44,469 nucleotides of DNA, from positions 634,639 through 679,107 of the forward strand of contig HG326663.1 of assembly GCA_000308255.3 (NCBI GenBank), given 5' to 3'. Numbering within the stretch: the first letter of the stretch is position 1; each line of letters begins with the position of its first letter. The notes beneath the pieces are model-generated. The model had not been told where the DNA came from, did no database searches, and was given only the letters and a program-made list of their open reading frames with translations. Below are positions 33,301 to 42,156 of the stretch, piece after piece. Position numbers and translations under genes: made by a program. The DNA comes from Anaerococcus pacaensis 9403502 (GTDB lineage Bacteria; Bacillota; Clostridia; Tissierellales; Peptoniphilaceae).

Positions 33301-33315
33301 AACTAGAGGAGTTTT
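33281..33315. terminator. Bidirectional terminator between the lipoprotein gene and ftsH
   Basis: AAAACTCCTCTAGTT (33281-33295) and AACTAGAGGAGTTTT (33301-33315) form a perfect 15-bp stem whose 5-nt loop contains the lipoprotein stop codon. T-rich sequence follows on both strands, so it serves both converging genes. Confidence 0.9.
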
Positions 33316-33318
33316 ACT

Positions 33319-35304
33319 TTATATATCGTCTCCGCTTGGAGGATTTTCATCTAAATTTTCATTGATAGGAGGTAGGTCATCTCGATCTACTTCTTCATTA
33401 TCAAGGTCATTTAAATCTACATTTGTATTTTCTTTGATATCTTCATTACCTACATAAGCAGATTTGCGGCCTTCTAGGATATCCATGAATTCCTCCCCTG
33501 TGATTGTTTCTTCACGTAAAAGGAAGGCTGATATTTCATGAAGTTTATCCATATTATCTTTTAGGATTTCTACCGCTCTTAGGTGGGCAGCTGATATGAT
33601 TTGTTGAACTTTTTCATCTATCTTGTTGCCTGTACCTGGAGATACTATTAGGCTTCTTTCACCACCTAGGTAGCGGCCTTGGATTTGTTCTAATTGCATG
33701 AAGTCAAATTCTTCATCCATACCATAGATAGTTACCATAGCACGAGCCATAGCTGTAGCACGTTCGATGTCGTTAGATGCGCCAGTAGTCTTGGTATTAA
33801 ATACTAGCTCTTCTGCAGATCGGCCACCAGCACAGGTACAAATCTCATCAAAGAGTTCTTCCTTGGTCATGATGTATTTCTCATCCTTATCTACAGTCAT
33901 AGTGTAGCCTAGGGCTCCACCTGTACGTGGTACGATAGTAATCTTTGTAACTGGTGTTTTTTGCGTTTGAATAGCTGCAACAAGGGCATGGCCGACCTCA
34001 TGGTAGGCAATGATTTTCTTTTGATCATCAGAGATGACTGCATTTTTCTTTTGTTGGCCAGCTATTACTACTTCGATTGATTCTTCGAGGTCCTCTTGGG
34101 TGAGTTTCTTACGACCCTCACGTACAGCACGTAGGGCACCTTCGTTTACGATATTGGCAAGATCTGCACCAGAGGTACCAGCAGTCCTAGCTGCTATTTC
34201 TTCGTAATCGATATTTTCTTCGCGTTTTACATTTTTAGCATGTACTTTTAATATATCTTCACGGCCCTTTTTGTCTGGGAGTTCTACTTGGACTTGGCGG
34301 TCAAAACGACCAGGACGTGTTAGGGCTGGGTCTAGGATTTCTGGTCGGTTGGTTGCAGCTAGTAGGACAACTCCTTCTGTTGCATCAAAACCATCCATCT
34401 CATTTAGAAGTTGGTTTAGAGTTTGTTCACGTTCATCATTGCCAGAATAGCCTGACACATCACGTTTTTTACCAATAGCGTCAATCTCGTCGATAAATAC
34501 TATACATGGGGCTTTTTCCTTGGCTTGTTTAAATAGGTCACGTACCTTGCTGGCACCCATACCTACAAACATTTCAACGAACTCTGAACCAGAAATACTA
34601 AAGAATGGTACACTTGCTTCACCCGCTACTGCTTGGGCAAGTAGGGTCTTACCAGTTCCTGGAGGGCCCACTAAGAGCACACCCTTTGGTACTTTAGCAC
34701 CAATGTCTTTGTATTTACCTGGATTGTGTAGGAAATCTACGATTTCATCTAAGCTTTCCTTGGCTTCTTCTTGGCCGGCTACATCTTTGAAGGTCTTGCC
34801 GGTTTTGTTTTCTACATATATTTTAGCATTGGATTTACCAAAGTTCATGAAGTCCCCACCACCACGACCTCCCATGGTTTTGGTTAGAGAACGGCTGGCA
34901 AAGTAGAAGATTCCCCATAGGAATAGTAATGGCAATATAGATGTAAGAAATAGGGTTAGCCATGGATTCATGGTTGTTTCTATTTCTTTGGAGAAAGTTA
35001 GCTTTTCACTGCGCTCTTTGGCAGCTAGTAGCCTTTCTGTGATATCTGTATCTTGCCATAGGCCTGTTTCATAGGTGTTTTCTTCACCATCTACCTTGGC
35101 CTTGAATGTATATTTGGTATTGTCCCTAGATACTTCTGTTACTTGGTCATTTTCAATCATTTCCACAAATTGTGAATACGATACTTCCTTAGCAGCATCT
35201 TGGGCTACTATAGGATTTAGCGCATAGTGAATTACTACAAATAGCACTATGGCGATTAGCCAATAATAGAGCAGGGGCCTATTATTTTTTCTTTTATCGC
35301 TCAT
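33319..35304 (-). CDS. ftsH: ATP-dependent zinc metalloprotease FtsH
   Basis: A 661-residue membrane AAA+ protease that extracts and degrades membrane and short-lived proteins. It has two membrane segments ([17 protein letters not shown] near the start, [19 protein letters not shown] around 110-130) flanking an extracytoplasmic domain. The AAA domain follows, with Walker A GPPGTGKT near 215, Walker [10 protein letters not shown] and [19 protein letters not shown]. The zinc site is HEVGH near 436. The C-terminal ~60 residues are acidic and variable. The start follows AAGGAG and lies directly after the MarR stop codon, so the regulator and protease are co-transcribed, an uncommon pairing for ftsH. 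Confidence 0.96.
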   Translation of the reverse strand: MSDKRKNNRPLLYYWLIAIVLFVVIHYALNPIVAQDAAKEVSYSQFVEMIENDQVTEVSRDNTKYTFKAKVDGEENTYETGLWQDTDITERLLAAKERSEKLTFSKEIETTMNPWLTLFLTSILPLLFLWGIFYFASRSLTKTMGGRGGGDFMNFGKSNAKIYVENKTGKTFKDVAGQEEAKESLDEIVDFLHNPGKYKDIGAKVPKGVLLVGPPGTGKTLLAQAVAGEASVPFFSISGSEFVEMFVGMGASKVRDLFKQAKEKAPCIVFIDEIDAIGKKRDVSGYSGNDEREQTLNQLLNEMDGFDATEGVVLLAATNRPEILDPALTRPGRFDRQVQVELPDKKGREDILKVHAKNVKREENIDYEEIAARTAGTSGADLANIVNEGALRAVREGRKKLTQEDLEESIEVVIAGQQKKNAVISDDQKKIIAYHEVGHALVAAIQTQKTPVTKITIVPRTGGALGYTMTVDKDEKYIMTKEELFDEICTCAGGRSAEELVFNTKTTGASNDIERATAMARAMVTIYGMDEEFDFMQLEQIQGRYLGGERSLIVSPGTGNKIDEKVQQIISAAHLRAVEILKDNMDKLHEISAFLLREETITGEEFMDILEGRKSAYVGNEDIKENTNVDLNDLDNEEVDRDDLPPINENLDENPPSGDDI

Positions 35305-35775
35305 CTATAATCCGCTCCTTGAGATATAATTATCAAGTAATTCGTCGAGAGCTTTTAGTTCATCAATTATAGTTTGCAGGTTAACATCTATACCATCAGT
35401 TGGGATGTCTGCTCTGATTTTATCAAAGTAAGTTCCTACTTTGTCAGCTGCTATCTTTCCCTTTTCTGTTAGTTCTACATTTACTACTCTTTCATCTTCT
35501 TCAGATCTCACTCTGTTGACAAATCCTTGTTTTTCTAGCTTCTTACATATATTTGATATGTTGCCTCCAGTGACCCCTATGGCTTTGCCTAGGTTGCCAA
35601 TAGAAACAGCTTCCCCATTTGCGTATAGGGTTATAAGCATCTTTAGCTGTAGGGTAGTTATACCCATTTCTGTTGCTGTGTCTTGTAATAATATGTCTGC
35701 TTTATGAGATATTTCTCTAATCATCGAGAAAATAGAATTATTAAATTCAAAAAAATCAATATGCTCGCTAGCCAT
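35305..35775 (-). CDS. MarR-family transcriptional regulator
   Basis: About 156 residues with a winged helix-turn-helix (TTLQLKMLITLY, VSIGNLGKAIGVTGGNISNICKKLEKQGFV, RVRSEEDERVVNVELTEKGK). I chose ATG 35775 because AGGAGG precedes it by 4 nt; the in-frame ATG at 35838 has no ribosome binding site and would lie upstream of the predicted -10. It is the first gene of an operon with ftsH, to which it is directly joined. MarR proteins usually control the gene next to them in response to small phenolic or oxidant signals. Whether it regulates ftsH here is an inference from position. Confidence 0.88.
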   Translation of the reverse strand: MASEHIDFFEFNNSIFSMIREISHKADILLQDTATEMGITTLQLKMLITLYANGEAVSIGNLGKAIGVTGGNISNICKKLEKQGFVNRVRSEEDERVVNVELTEKGKIAADKVGTYFDKIRADIPTDGIDVNLQTIIDELKALDELLDNYISRSGL

Positions 35776-35806
35776 ATTTCCTCCTAGTAAATCTCTTGTC
35801 TGTATT

Positions 35807-35834
35807 ATTTTACAAATTAAATTGGATTTTTCAA
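35807..35834 (-). promoter_or_regulatory. Candidate promoter of the marR-ftsH operon
   Basis: On the minus strand TTGAAA (35829-35834) and TAAAAT (35807-35812) are 16 bp apart, giving a short leader before the ATG at 35775. Confidence 0.5.
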
Positions 35835-35839
35835 TCAAA

Positions 35840-35881
35840 AAAATATTATTTTTAATATCTAATAATTAAAAATAATATTTT
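35840..35881 (-). terminator. AT-only palindrome, terminator of the trxB operon and possible operator
   Basis: AAAATATTATTTTTAAT (35840-35856) and ATTAAAAATAATATTTT (35865-35881) are perfect 17-bp inverted arms with an 8-bp spacer. On the minus strand a T run follows. It lies 13 bp after the trxB stop codon and just upstream of the marR promoter, so it could also be a protein-binding site. The stem has no G-C pair, which is unusual for a terminator. Confidence 0.55.
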
Positions 35882-35893
35882 ATAAGTTTATAT

Positions 35894-36778
35894 TTACCAA
35901 TGACTAGCGTCAAATTTATTATTCTCAACTAGGGTAATGTATTTAGCAGCATCTAGGGCCGCTATTTGTCCTTCTCCAGCCGCCTTATTGATTTGATATG
36001 GCCTGCCAGCTATATCACCTGCAGCATATAGGCCACGGATATTGGTGCGGCAGTTTTTATCTACTATGATATGCTCAGCATCTGTTGCAATTGATGGAAC
36101 TAGTCTTTCAGGCTTGGATGATTCGCGGATGATAAAAAATCCATCAGCAGAGATTTCCTTACCCGATTTAAACTTTAGGGTCTGAGCTTTCTCTTCGCCT
36201 ATAATTTCTACAGGTACTTCACCTTTTATTTCTGTGATGCCATCATATAGGTCTATATCATCCTTATAGATATTTACATATATTAATTCATCTACTATTT
36301 CAGAAGTGAAATTGGCTTCTTCAACTGATTCCTCATTGTAACCTATGACTACGACTTTCTTACCCCTATATAGGGCAGCATCACAAGTGGCACAATAGCT
36401 AACCCCCTTAGCAAAAAACTCATCTTCACCTATAAGGTCTTTCTTAAGCTCGATACCTGTGGCTACTATCACAGAAGTCGCCTCAATCATTTGATCACCC
36501 TTTAACATTATAGCAAAATAATCACCCATGGCATAGACTTGTTGGACTTTTTCAGACGATTTTGTTATATCATAGCCTTCTAGGGACTTTTTCATCGCTT
36601 CATTTAAGTCGCATCCTCCCACATCCCCAAAGCCCAAATAATTTTTTATAGATTCTGTGGAGCTGAGGGCATGGGAGTCTGTCCCAAATAAGATAACTGA
36701 TTTATTTCTAATGGCTGCATTCAAAGCGGCGCTAAGTCCAGCAGGACCTGCGCCGATTATTGCTAAGTTATACCTCAT
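35894..36778 (-). CDS. trxB: Thioredoxin reductase-like flavoprotein lacking NADPH motifs
   Basis: A 294-residue flavoprotein with an N-terminal FAD-binding GAGPAGLSAA, the redox-active disulfide C129-A-T-C132 (SYCATCDAALY) and a C-terminal FAD motif (GLYAAGDIAGRPYQINKAAGEG). The second nucleotide domain is altered: where NADPH-dependent enzymes have GGGxSAxEEA it reads GYNEESVEEA (146-155), and the HRRxxxR motif is absent. That pattern recalls the ferredoxin-dependent flavin thioredoxin reductases described in clostridia. The ATG overlaps the trxA stop codon (TAATG), so the partner is the adjacent thioredoxin. The electron donor is therefore uncertain. The symbol is by function class. Confidence 0.85.
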   Translation of the reverse strand: MRYNLAIIGAGPAGLSAALNAAIRNKSVILFGTDSHALSSTESIKNYLGFGDVGGCDLNEAMKKSLEGYDITKSSEKVQQVYAMGDYFAIMLKGDQMIEATSVIVATGIELKKDLIGEDEFFAKGVSYCATCDAALYRGKKVVVIGYNEESVEEANFTSEIVDELIYVNIYKDDIDLYDGITEIKGEVPVEIIGEEKAQTLKFKSGKEISADGFFIIRESSKPERLVPSIATDAEHIIVDKNCRTNIRGLYAAGDIAGRPYQINKAAGEGQIAALDAAKYITLVENNKFDASHW

Positions 36779-37089
36779 TATAAGTGTTTAGCTAGAGCTC
36801 TTTCTAGGACATCTTTAGCTTGGAAGCCTACTAGAGTTTCTTTTAGGACTCCGTTTTTGAAAATCATTAGGCTTGGAACAGCATTTACGTTGTATTGGCC
36901 AGCTATATCAGGTGATTGGTCTACATCTAGGCCATAGATTTGGTAGTCTTCGCTCGCTTCTGATAATTCTTCTAGGATTGGTGCTTGCATTTTGCAAGGA
37001 CCACACCATGTAGCGTTGAAGTCTACTAGGCAAAGGCCAGTACCATTTTCTACATTTTCTCTAAATTCCATTGAATCAAGTTGTTTCAT
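36778..37089 (-). CDS. trxA: Thioredoxin
   Basis: A 103-residue thioredoxin with the active site WCGPC (C29, C32), the conserved cis-proline in AVPSL and FKNG. It reduces disulfides in target proteins and could supply ribonucleotide reductase. AAGGAG precedes the ATG. It is translationally coupled to the reductase downstream and lies 27 bp after the PII-like gene, in one operon with the DUF1538 transporter. Confidence 0.95.
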   Translation of the reverse strand: MKQLDSMEFRENVENGTGLCLVDFNATWCGPCKMQAPILEELSEASEDYQIYGLDVDQSPDIAGQYNVNAVPSLMIFKNGVLKETLVGFQAKDVLERALAKHL

Positions 37090-37116
37090 TTATTACTCCT
37101 TTATTCTTCTTAAAAG

Positions 37117-37719
37117 TTAGTTTTGCTCTACGAGTCCTCTAACATCATTAACTGGTAGTGAATATATTATACCCTTATTTTCCTTATCTAACTCCATTTG
37201 CTCATAGATAGCATTTTTGATAGATTGTACAAGGTCTTTTTTAACTAGCATTATTACTATATCTTTTTCTGGCTCGATATTCATATTTAGTAGGATAGAC
37301 TTTACTTCTTTGGCAGATCCTCTACCGTGAACAAGGGTTGCCCCGCGGGCGCCATTTTCTTGGGCAATTTGTACTGCTCTTTGGCCTAGCTGTCTGTCTA
37401 CTATTACATATAAGGCTACATAATCCATATTATATATCTCCTCTCCATCAGTAAGTATTGGTGTAGTGAAGGCTATAGATGTATTGCTAGCTCTAAGACG
37501 TTCATCCATAAGGTCTAGGATTCTACTAGTATCTCCATCATCTAATATAGCACTTACCATTTCTTTTTTTATTTTATCTATATGAAGCATATTTGATAGA
37601 TAAGCTGGATTTGATCCGTAGCCATAGACACAAGTTATGGCAGAAGCCCCGTTCTTGTCTAAGGTCTTCATTAGCTCACTACCTCGGCCTCTAGGTACTA
37701 TTACTCTTAGTAGTTGCAT
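37117..37719 (-). CDS. Tandem PII-like regulatory protein
   Basis: A 200-residue protein made of two ferredoxin-like (PII-type) halves, residues ~1-95 and ~103-200. The second has the GARGATLVHGRG turn characteristic of PII proteins, and the first has NGASAITCVYGYG. No T-loop uridylylation tyrosine of GlnB type is evident. It is coupled to the DUF1538 transporter gene by TAATG. PII-like proteins beside membrane transporters typically bind a nucleotide or metabolite and gate the transporter, so the likely job is control of the DUF1538 protein. Confidence 0.82.
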   Translation of the reverse strand: MQLLRVIVPRGRGSELMKTLDKNGASAITCVYGYGSNPAYLSNMLHIDKIKKEMVSAILDDGDTSRILDLMDERLRASNTSIAFTTPILTDGEEIYNMDYVALYVIVDRQLGQRAVQIAQENGARGATLVHGRGSAKEVKSILLNMNIEPEKDIVIMLVKKDLVQSIKNAIYEQMELDKENKGIIYSLPVNDVRGLVEQN

Positions 37720-39104
37720 TAATTCCTTCCTCCCCTATATAGGTAACCTAAGATCATTATCGTTAAGACTGGCATCATAGCTACAAAGGATATAACCCCA
37801 AAGCCATCAGCGATATTGCCTGCTATACCCTGGCAGAAGGCAAGGATAAATGTAGCTGTCATTGGTCCGCTGGCTACCCCACCTGAGTCAAAAGCTATAC
37901 CTACAAATATTTGCGGTACTTTTCTAGATAGGATAAGTGCTATTAAAAATCCTGGTACTATTAGCATCCATAAGTGGAAGTTATCTTGTTTAAGTCTTAT
38001 TACTGCAAGCATTACTGCAATAGCAACACCGATTGATAGAGCTAGGAGGATATTCCTACGTGGAATAGAACCCCCGGTCACATCTTCTACCTGTTCGGCA
38101 AGGACCGCTACGGCAGGTTCTGCTAAAACTACAAGTAGACCTAGTATAAAGCCTATTAGCGGCAAGAATTTGCTCGTACTTAAACCTTCTCCTAGTTCAC
38201 GAGCTAGCTCCATAAATCCAGCTTCTACTGATGTCAAAAATATTATTAATCCTATGTAGGTATATACCATACCAATTACAATCTCAATAAGTTCATTTCT
38301 ATTTAGCTTAAAATAAGCAAAGTTCATTACGAAAAATACTATAGCTATAGGAAGAATTGCAAAAGTTGCATTCTTTACGCCAGATGGCAGTGCTGACCCA
38401 TGGGCTGCTTCTTCTATCATAAGGCTTGCCCCTTCTGTAGATAAACTCATCAGAAGACCTGCAATGATAGGACCAGTTGATGCCATACCTACCAGTCCAA
38501 AGGAGTTATCTTCTGAGAAATCACCCTTGAGGTTGGCAACCCCAAGGCCTAGGGCAATGATAAATGGTGTGGTCATAGCCCCTGTTGTAGCCCCTGATGC
38601 ATCAAAGGCTATGGCATGGCCCACATCATTTGCAAAATACATTAGTATAAATATTGAACCATATATTATCCACATCAAATTTGATATAGATATTTCCTTA
38701 AATATCCTAAATAGACCTGCAGATATCATAATCCCCACTCCTAGAGATATGATAGCAACTATAGTCCATGGTGATAGGCCAACTGCATAGGTTATCTGAT
38801 TGGCAAGTATCAATAAATCCGGCTCAGCCATTGAAATAATAAATCCAATAAAGATACCAAATAAAATTACCTTCCATATTTTGTTAAACCTAGCCAGAAA
38901 ATCCCCCATCATGGTACCGATTTTGCTGATAGACAGGTCCACGCCTGATAAGAAAATTGAAAGGCCTATTATAACACCTAAAGATCCTAGTACAAAGTTT
39001 AGCAGAAGACTAGTGCCGACTCCCACAAAAAGATTGATGATAAATACTAAGATGACTATAGGGATAACGGCTTTAGCATTTTCTTTAATATTTTCTAAAA
39101 ATAT
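37719..39104 (-). CDS. DUF1538 membrane transporter (non-AUG start proposed)
   Basis: A polytopic membrane protein with two copies of the DUF1538 unit (GLSIFLSGVDLSISKIG and the matching GLIIFLTSVEAGFMELAREL), glycine-rich re-entrant-looking segments (DASGATTGAMTTPF, DSGGVASGPMTATF) and about a dozen hydrophobic stretches. The first conventional start is GTG 39026, which has no ribosome binding site. The frame is open upstream for 26 further codons encoding a hydrophobic helix (NAKAVIPIVILVFIINLFV) expected at the N-terminus of this family. The only strong Shine-Dalgarno, AGGGAGG (39111-39117), is 6 nt before an ATA at 39104. I therefore propose initiation at ATA, with GTG 39026 as the fallback. 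The substrate is unknown. The PII-like gene follows, coupled by TAATG. Confidence 0.75.
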   Translation of the reverse strand: MFLENIKENAKAVIPIVILVFIINLFVGVGTSLLLNFVLGSLGVIIGLSIFLSGVDLSISKIGTMMGDFLARFNKIWKVILFGIFIGFIISMAEPDLLILANQITYAVGLSPWTIVAIISLGVGIMISAGLFRIFKEISISNLMWIIYGSIFILMYFANDVGHAIAFDASGATTGAMTTPFIIALGLGVANLKGDFSEDNSFGLVGMASTGPIIAGLLMSLSTEGASLMIEEAAHGSALPSGVKNATFAILPIAIVFFVMNFAYFKLNRNELIEIVIGMVYTYIGLIIFLTSVEAGFMELARELGEGLSTSKFLPLIGFILGLLVVLAEPAVAVLAEQVEDVTGGSIPRRNILLALSIGVAIAVMLAVIRLKQDNFHLWMLIVPGFLIALILSRKVPQIFVGIAFDSGGVASGPMTATFILAFCQGIAGNIADGFGVISFVAMMPVLTIMILGYLYRGGRN

Positions 39105-39119
39105 ACTAAACCTCCCTTA

Positions 39120-39154
39120 AAAAAATAAAGAGGCAATCCTTAGATTGTCTCTTT
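39120..39154 (-). terminator. Terminator after phosphate acetyltransferase, directly before the DUF1538 gene
   Basis: AAAGAGGCAATC (39127-39138) pairs with GATTGTCTCTTT (39143-39154) through 12 bp including a G-U pair, with a 4-nt loop, followed on the minus strand by ATTTTTTT. The Shine-Dalgarno of the next gene begins within 10 nt of the stem, so expression of that operon needs read-through or a promoter inside pta. Confidence 0.85.
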
Positions 39155-39162
39155 AATAATAT

Positions 39163-40146
39163 CTACTCAGCTACTGCTTGGCTTGCTGTGATGATTGCCA
39201 TTTCGTAAGCATCTTGCATAGAGCAACCACGAGATAGGTCATTTACTGGAGCATTTAGCCCTTGTAGGATTGGACCTAGTGCCTTGTATCCGCCAAGTCT
39301 TTGAGCGATTTTGTATCCGATATTACCAGCTTGTAGGTCTGGGAATATGAATACATTAGCTTGCCCTGCTACATCAGAGCCTGGAGCTTTCGAAGCAGCT
39401 GTTTTTGGATCAATAGCAGCATCAAATTGTAATTCCCCATCTATAGCAAGGTCTGGTGCTAGTTCCTTAGCTCTTTTTGTAGCATTTTCTACCTTTTCAG
39501 CTAAATCGTGTTTAGCAGAACCCTTAGTTGAGAAAGATAGTAAAGCTACTTTAGGATCCATACCGAAAGCCTTAGCAGTCTTAGCAGAATCTATAGCTAC
39601 TTCTGCCATTTCTTGAGATTCCAGTGTGATATTTACAGCCACATCTGAGAATACATATTGCTCACCGTTTGGTCCAATCATAACCATGACACCTGATACT
39701 CTAGATGTACCTGGTTTAGTTCTGATAAGTTGTAGGGCTGGTCTAATAGTATCACCTGTTGTACCAACAGCACCTGATACCATGCCATCAGCCTTGCCAG
39801 CTTTTACCATGATAACACCATAGTAGTTGTTATCTTTTTTAAGCATGTATTCAGCATCTTCTTTGGTAGCCTTACCCTTACGTAATTCTACAAATAAATC
39901 TACAAATTCATCAAAGTTTTCATCATATTTTGGATCGATAATTTCAAGTCCGCCTAGTTTTAGGCCATTTTCATCAGCTACCTTTTGAACCTCACCCTTA
40001 TCTCCTAATACTATAGGTTTTATAAGACCTTCTTCTTGGTGTTTGATAGCAGCTTCTAGAATTCTAGGATCAGTTCCTTCAGGGAATACTATTGATAAAT
40101 TTTTCCCTTCAATAGCTTCACGTGATCTATCTAAAATAGTTGACAT
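39163..40146 (-). CDS. pta: Phosphate acetyltransferase
   Basis: A 327-residue short-form Pta that interconverts acetyl-CoA and acetyl phosphate, part of acetate-producing energy metabolism. Family motifs are visible: FPEGTDPRILEAA, ADGMVSGAVGTTGDTIRPALQ, SFSTKGSAKHD, ELQFDAA and FIFPDLQAGNIGYKIAQRLGG. There is no N-terminal BioD-like domain. TAAGGAGG precedes the ATG. It stands between the DUF4446 gene (75 bp upstream) and the DUF1538 operon. No acetate kinase gene lies in the window. A strong terminator follows. Confidence 0.95.
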   Translation of the reverse strand: MSTILDRSREAIEGKNLSIVFPEGTDPRILEAAIKHQEEGLIKPIVLGDKGEVQKVADENGLKLGGLEIIDPKYDENFDEFVDLFVELRKGKATKEDAEYMLKKDNNYYGVIMVKAGKADGMVSGAVGTTGDTIRPALQLIRTKPGTSRVSGVMVMIGPNGEQYVFSDVAVNITLESQEMAEVAIDSAKTAKAFGMDPKVALLSFSTKGSAKHDLAEKVENATKRAKELAPDLAIDGELQFDAAIDPKTAASKAPGSDVAGQANVFIFPDLQAGNIGYKIAQRLGGYKALGPILQGLNAPVNDLSRGCSMQDAYEMAIITASQAVAE

Positions 40147-40221
40147 TGTTCCTCCTTAGGTTATTTCTAATATATACTATACCCAAATTTAAAAATTTTA
40201 GTTTGTTAATTATTTAACGCT

Positions 40222-40698
40222 TTATTGACCCTTAGCTCTTCGTAGGGCCGCATCTTCTTGGTCAGATAGTTCAGATTTGCTTGACCCGTTTGTAATCTCT
40301 TTTAAGTATACAGTAGACCCATCATTGCTATAAAGATTTGTAAGTATTATTCCATTGTGGAAGTTATCAAGCATACATAGGCAAAAAGACCTATCACCTG
40401 TTTGTCCGTCAAATGCATTAAAATGATTCACGGACATATTTGATATAGCTCCCATAGTTGTATCTTTTGCTTCTATTGATCTTTGGTCCACTGAACGAAG
40501 TTGCCTGTTGGAATTTTCTATTTGATCATTTAAGGTAAGTAATAATTCTTCTATGTTGACCTCTTCGTTGGTACCTCTCAATAGGTGGTCATATCTTCTC
40601 TTTTGTCTAATAAGTTTGTTATTCATCGATTGAATCATAGCAAATTGGATAATTACCAATAGGGCTAGAATTCCTAAAATAACATAAACAGCTTTCAT
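40222..40698 (-). CDS. DUF4446 membrane-anchored protein
   Basis: A 158-residue protein with an N-terminal membrane helix (VYVILGILALLVIIQFAMI), a charged helical region, then a conserved small domain (MGAISNMSVNHFNAFDG, DRSFCLCMLDNFHNGIILTNLYS). This is the DUF4446 pattern, commonly found next to parB in Firmicutes; the function is unknown. Its ATG overlaps the stop codon of the cyclodeaminase gene (ATGA), so it is the last gene of the cinA-parA-parB operon. A role with the segregation machinery at the membrane is only a guess from location. Confidence 0.85.
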   Translation of the reverse strand: MKAVYVILGILALLVIIQFAMIQSMNNKLIRQKRRYDHLLRGTNEEVNIEELLLTLNDQIENSNRQLRSVDQRSIEAKDTTMGAISNMSVNHFNAFDGQTGDRSFCLCMLDNFHNGIILTNLYSNDGSTVYLKEITNGSSKSELSDQEDAALRRAKGQ

Positions 40699-41255
40699 TG
40701 CATCCTTCTTTCAATTATTTCTTTATTTCTATTATATAGATCTCTGCTAGTGTTAATATAAGCTTCATAATCAATTCTCACATCTGTAGCTCCCATGTTT
40801 AGTTTTATGGTAGGAATGGCAGAGAGAATAGTTTGCATTAGTAAGTCATTGGCTACTTGTCCATCTACGAGCGTTGTAGATTTGCCGTGTTCTAAGAAGA
40901 AGCTAATTTCTTGTAAAATTTTTATATTAGTTTCCACCATTCTTACTAATGGCTCAGAAGCTTTTACATAATCTTCCTGGTTTGCCGTCCCTGACTTATA
41001 GGCTTTGACAAGGTCGTTAAAGTTCTCTACATCATCTTGCATATATGATTTGTACATATCAGACATATTTAGAATTGTTTCACGTGAAACTTTAGCGTCT
41101 TTTTCAAATTCACCCCAATCCTTTTTATCCATCATCAAAGCTAGATTCATAGCAAGGTTTGAGATAAGTATTAGAGTGGCTCCTCCACCAGGATTGGCTA
41201 CAGGACTTCTTGCCTGACTAATCAAGGTATCGACTGTCATGTCAATTAGTTTCAT
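40695..41255 (-). CDS. Cyclodeaminase/cyclohydrolase family protein
   Basis: A 186-residue helical protein of the formiminotransferase-cyclodeaminase C-terminal family, with the signature SPVANPGGGATLILISNLAMNLALMM near the N-terminus and a long helical remainder. Members act on folate one-carbon derivatives (methenyl-THF or formimino-THF). No formiminotransferase is attached and no folate gene is adjacent, so the activity is unproven. It overlaps the end of parB by 14 bp, with a weak ribosome binding site, and is probably translated by coupling. A parS site sits inside it at 41076-41091, read as VSRET. Confidence 0.85.
   Translation of the reverse strand: MKLIDMTVDTLISQARSPVANPGGGATLILISNLAMNLALMMDKKDWGEFEKDAKVSRETILNMSDMYKSYMQDDVENFNDLVKAYKSGTANQEDYVKASEPLVRMVETNIKILQEISFFLEHGKSTTLVDGQVANDLLMQTILSAIPTIKLNMGATDVRIDYEAYINTSRDLYNRNKEIIERRMQ
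41076..41091. promoter_or_regulatory. parS site
   Basis: TGTTTCACGTGAAACT matches 15 of 16 bases of the parS consensus. It lies within the cyclodeaminase gene, next to parB. Confidence 0.93.
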
Positions 41256-42156
41256 TAGTTAATTTCTCATATACTTTTTCGACTTCTTCTATGTCATAGC
41301 AATCGATTGTGACTTTAAAGGCTTTGCCAGATTTTTTGATGGCTACTTTAGAACCCAAGCTATCCATAAATTTTTCTTCTAAATCTTCCATAAGGATATC
41401 ATCTATGCTCGGGCCATTTATTGTTTCGGTCTTTTTCTTATTAGCTTTTTCAACTTTTCTAATATTTATCTCACCTGTTATGAAATCACTTAGGACTTTT
41501 GATCTCTCGTCTCTATCTTGAACAGAAAGTAGTGTTCTCGCCTGACTCGGAGAAATTTGGCCCTTAGTTAAAGCCAATTTTTCTTCTTCATTTAGATTTA
41601 ATAGTCTCATGGTATTGGCAATATATGACCTAGACTTACCCATAGTTTTTGCTATTTGGTCTTGAGTCATAGCATATTCGTTAGATAGTTTTTTATAGGC
41701 ATTTGCTTCTTCGAGGGCATTCAAATCTTCTCTTTGAACATTTTCTACTAGAGATAAGATTTCAACATCTTTTGTATTATAATCACGGATGATAACATCT
41801 ATCTCTTGATTTCCTATCAACTTGCTAGCCCTATACCTACGCTCACCAGCAAGGATTTCATAATCCTCACCTTTTGGAGTAACTACTATAGGGTTTAGTA
41901 GACCATATTCTCTAATAGAGTTAGCTAATTCATTTAAAGCATCCTCATCGAAGTGAGTTCTCGGTTGGCCTTCTCTTGGTCTTATTTTATTCAAAGATAA
42001 TTTCTCAACCTTATCTCCTGGTAGTTTTTCTTCTACAACTTCTTCAACTTTTACCGGTTGCTTTTCTCCTATAATTGGCTTCTTGATAGGTTGCTCATTT
42101 GAACTATCAGGGATTAGCGAGTTTAATCCACGTCCTAATGCTCTTCTGTTGCTCAT
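41242..42156 (-). CDS. parB: Chromosome partitioning protein ParB
   Basis: A 304-residue CTP-dependent DNA clamp that loads at parS and spreads. The N-terminal tail RALGRGLNSLI is typical of the ParA-stimulating segment. The ParB/Srx domain follows (KIRPREGQPRTHFDEDALNELANSI, IVVTPKGEDYEILAGERRYRA, LVENVQREDLN). The helix-turn-helix is MTQDQIAKTMGKSRSYIANTMRLL. The C-terminal ~50 residues form the dimerisation domain. Its start overlaps the parA stop codon (TAATG). Three parS sites lie in the window, so the partition system appears complete. Confidence 0.96.
   Translation of the reverse strand: MSNRRALGRGLNSLIPDSSNEQPIKKPIIGEKQPVKVEEVVEEKLPGDKVEKLSLNKIRPREGQPRTHFDEDALNELANSIREYGLLNPIVVTPKGEDYEILAGERRYRASKLIGNQEIDVIIRDYNTKDVEILSLVENVQREDLNALEEANAYKKLSNEYAMTQDQIAKTMGKSRSYIANTMRLLNLNEEEKLALTKGQISPSQARTLLSVQDRDERSKVLSDFITGEINIRKVEKANKKKTETINGPSIDDILMEDLEEKFMDSLGSKVAIKKSGKAFKVTIDCYDIEEVEKVYEKLTNETN

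Noticed and set aside
35775..35838. ATG 35838 as the marR start
   Set aside because: It would put the predicted promoter inside the coding region. AGGAGG precedes ATG 35775, where MarR similarity begins soon after.
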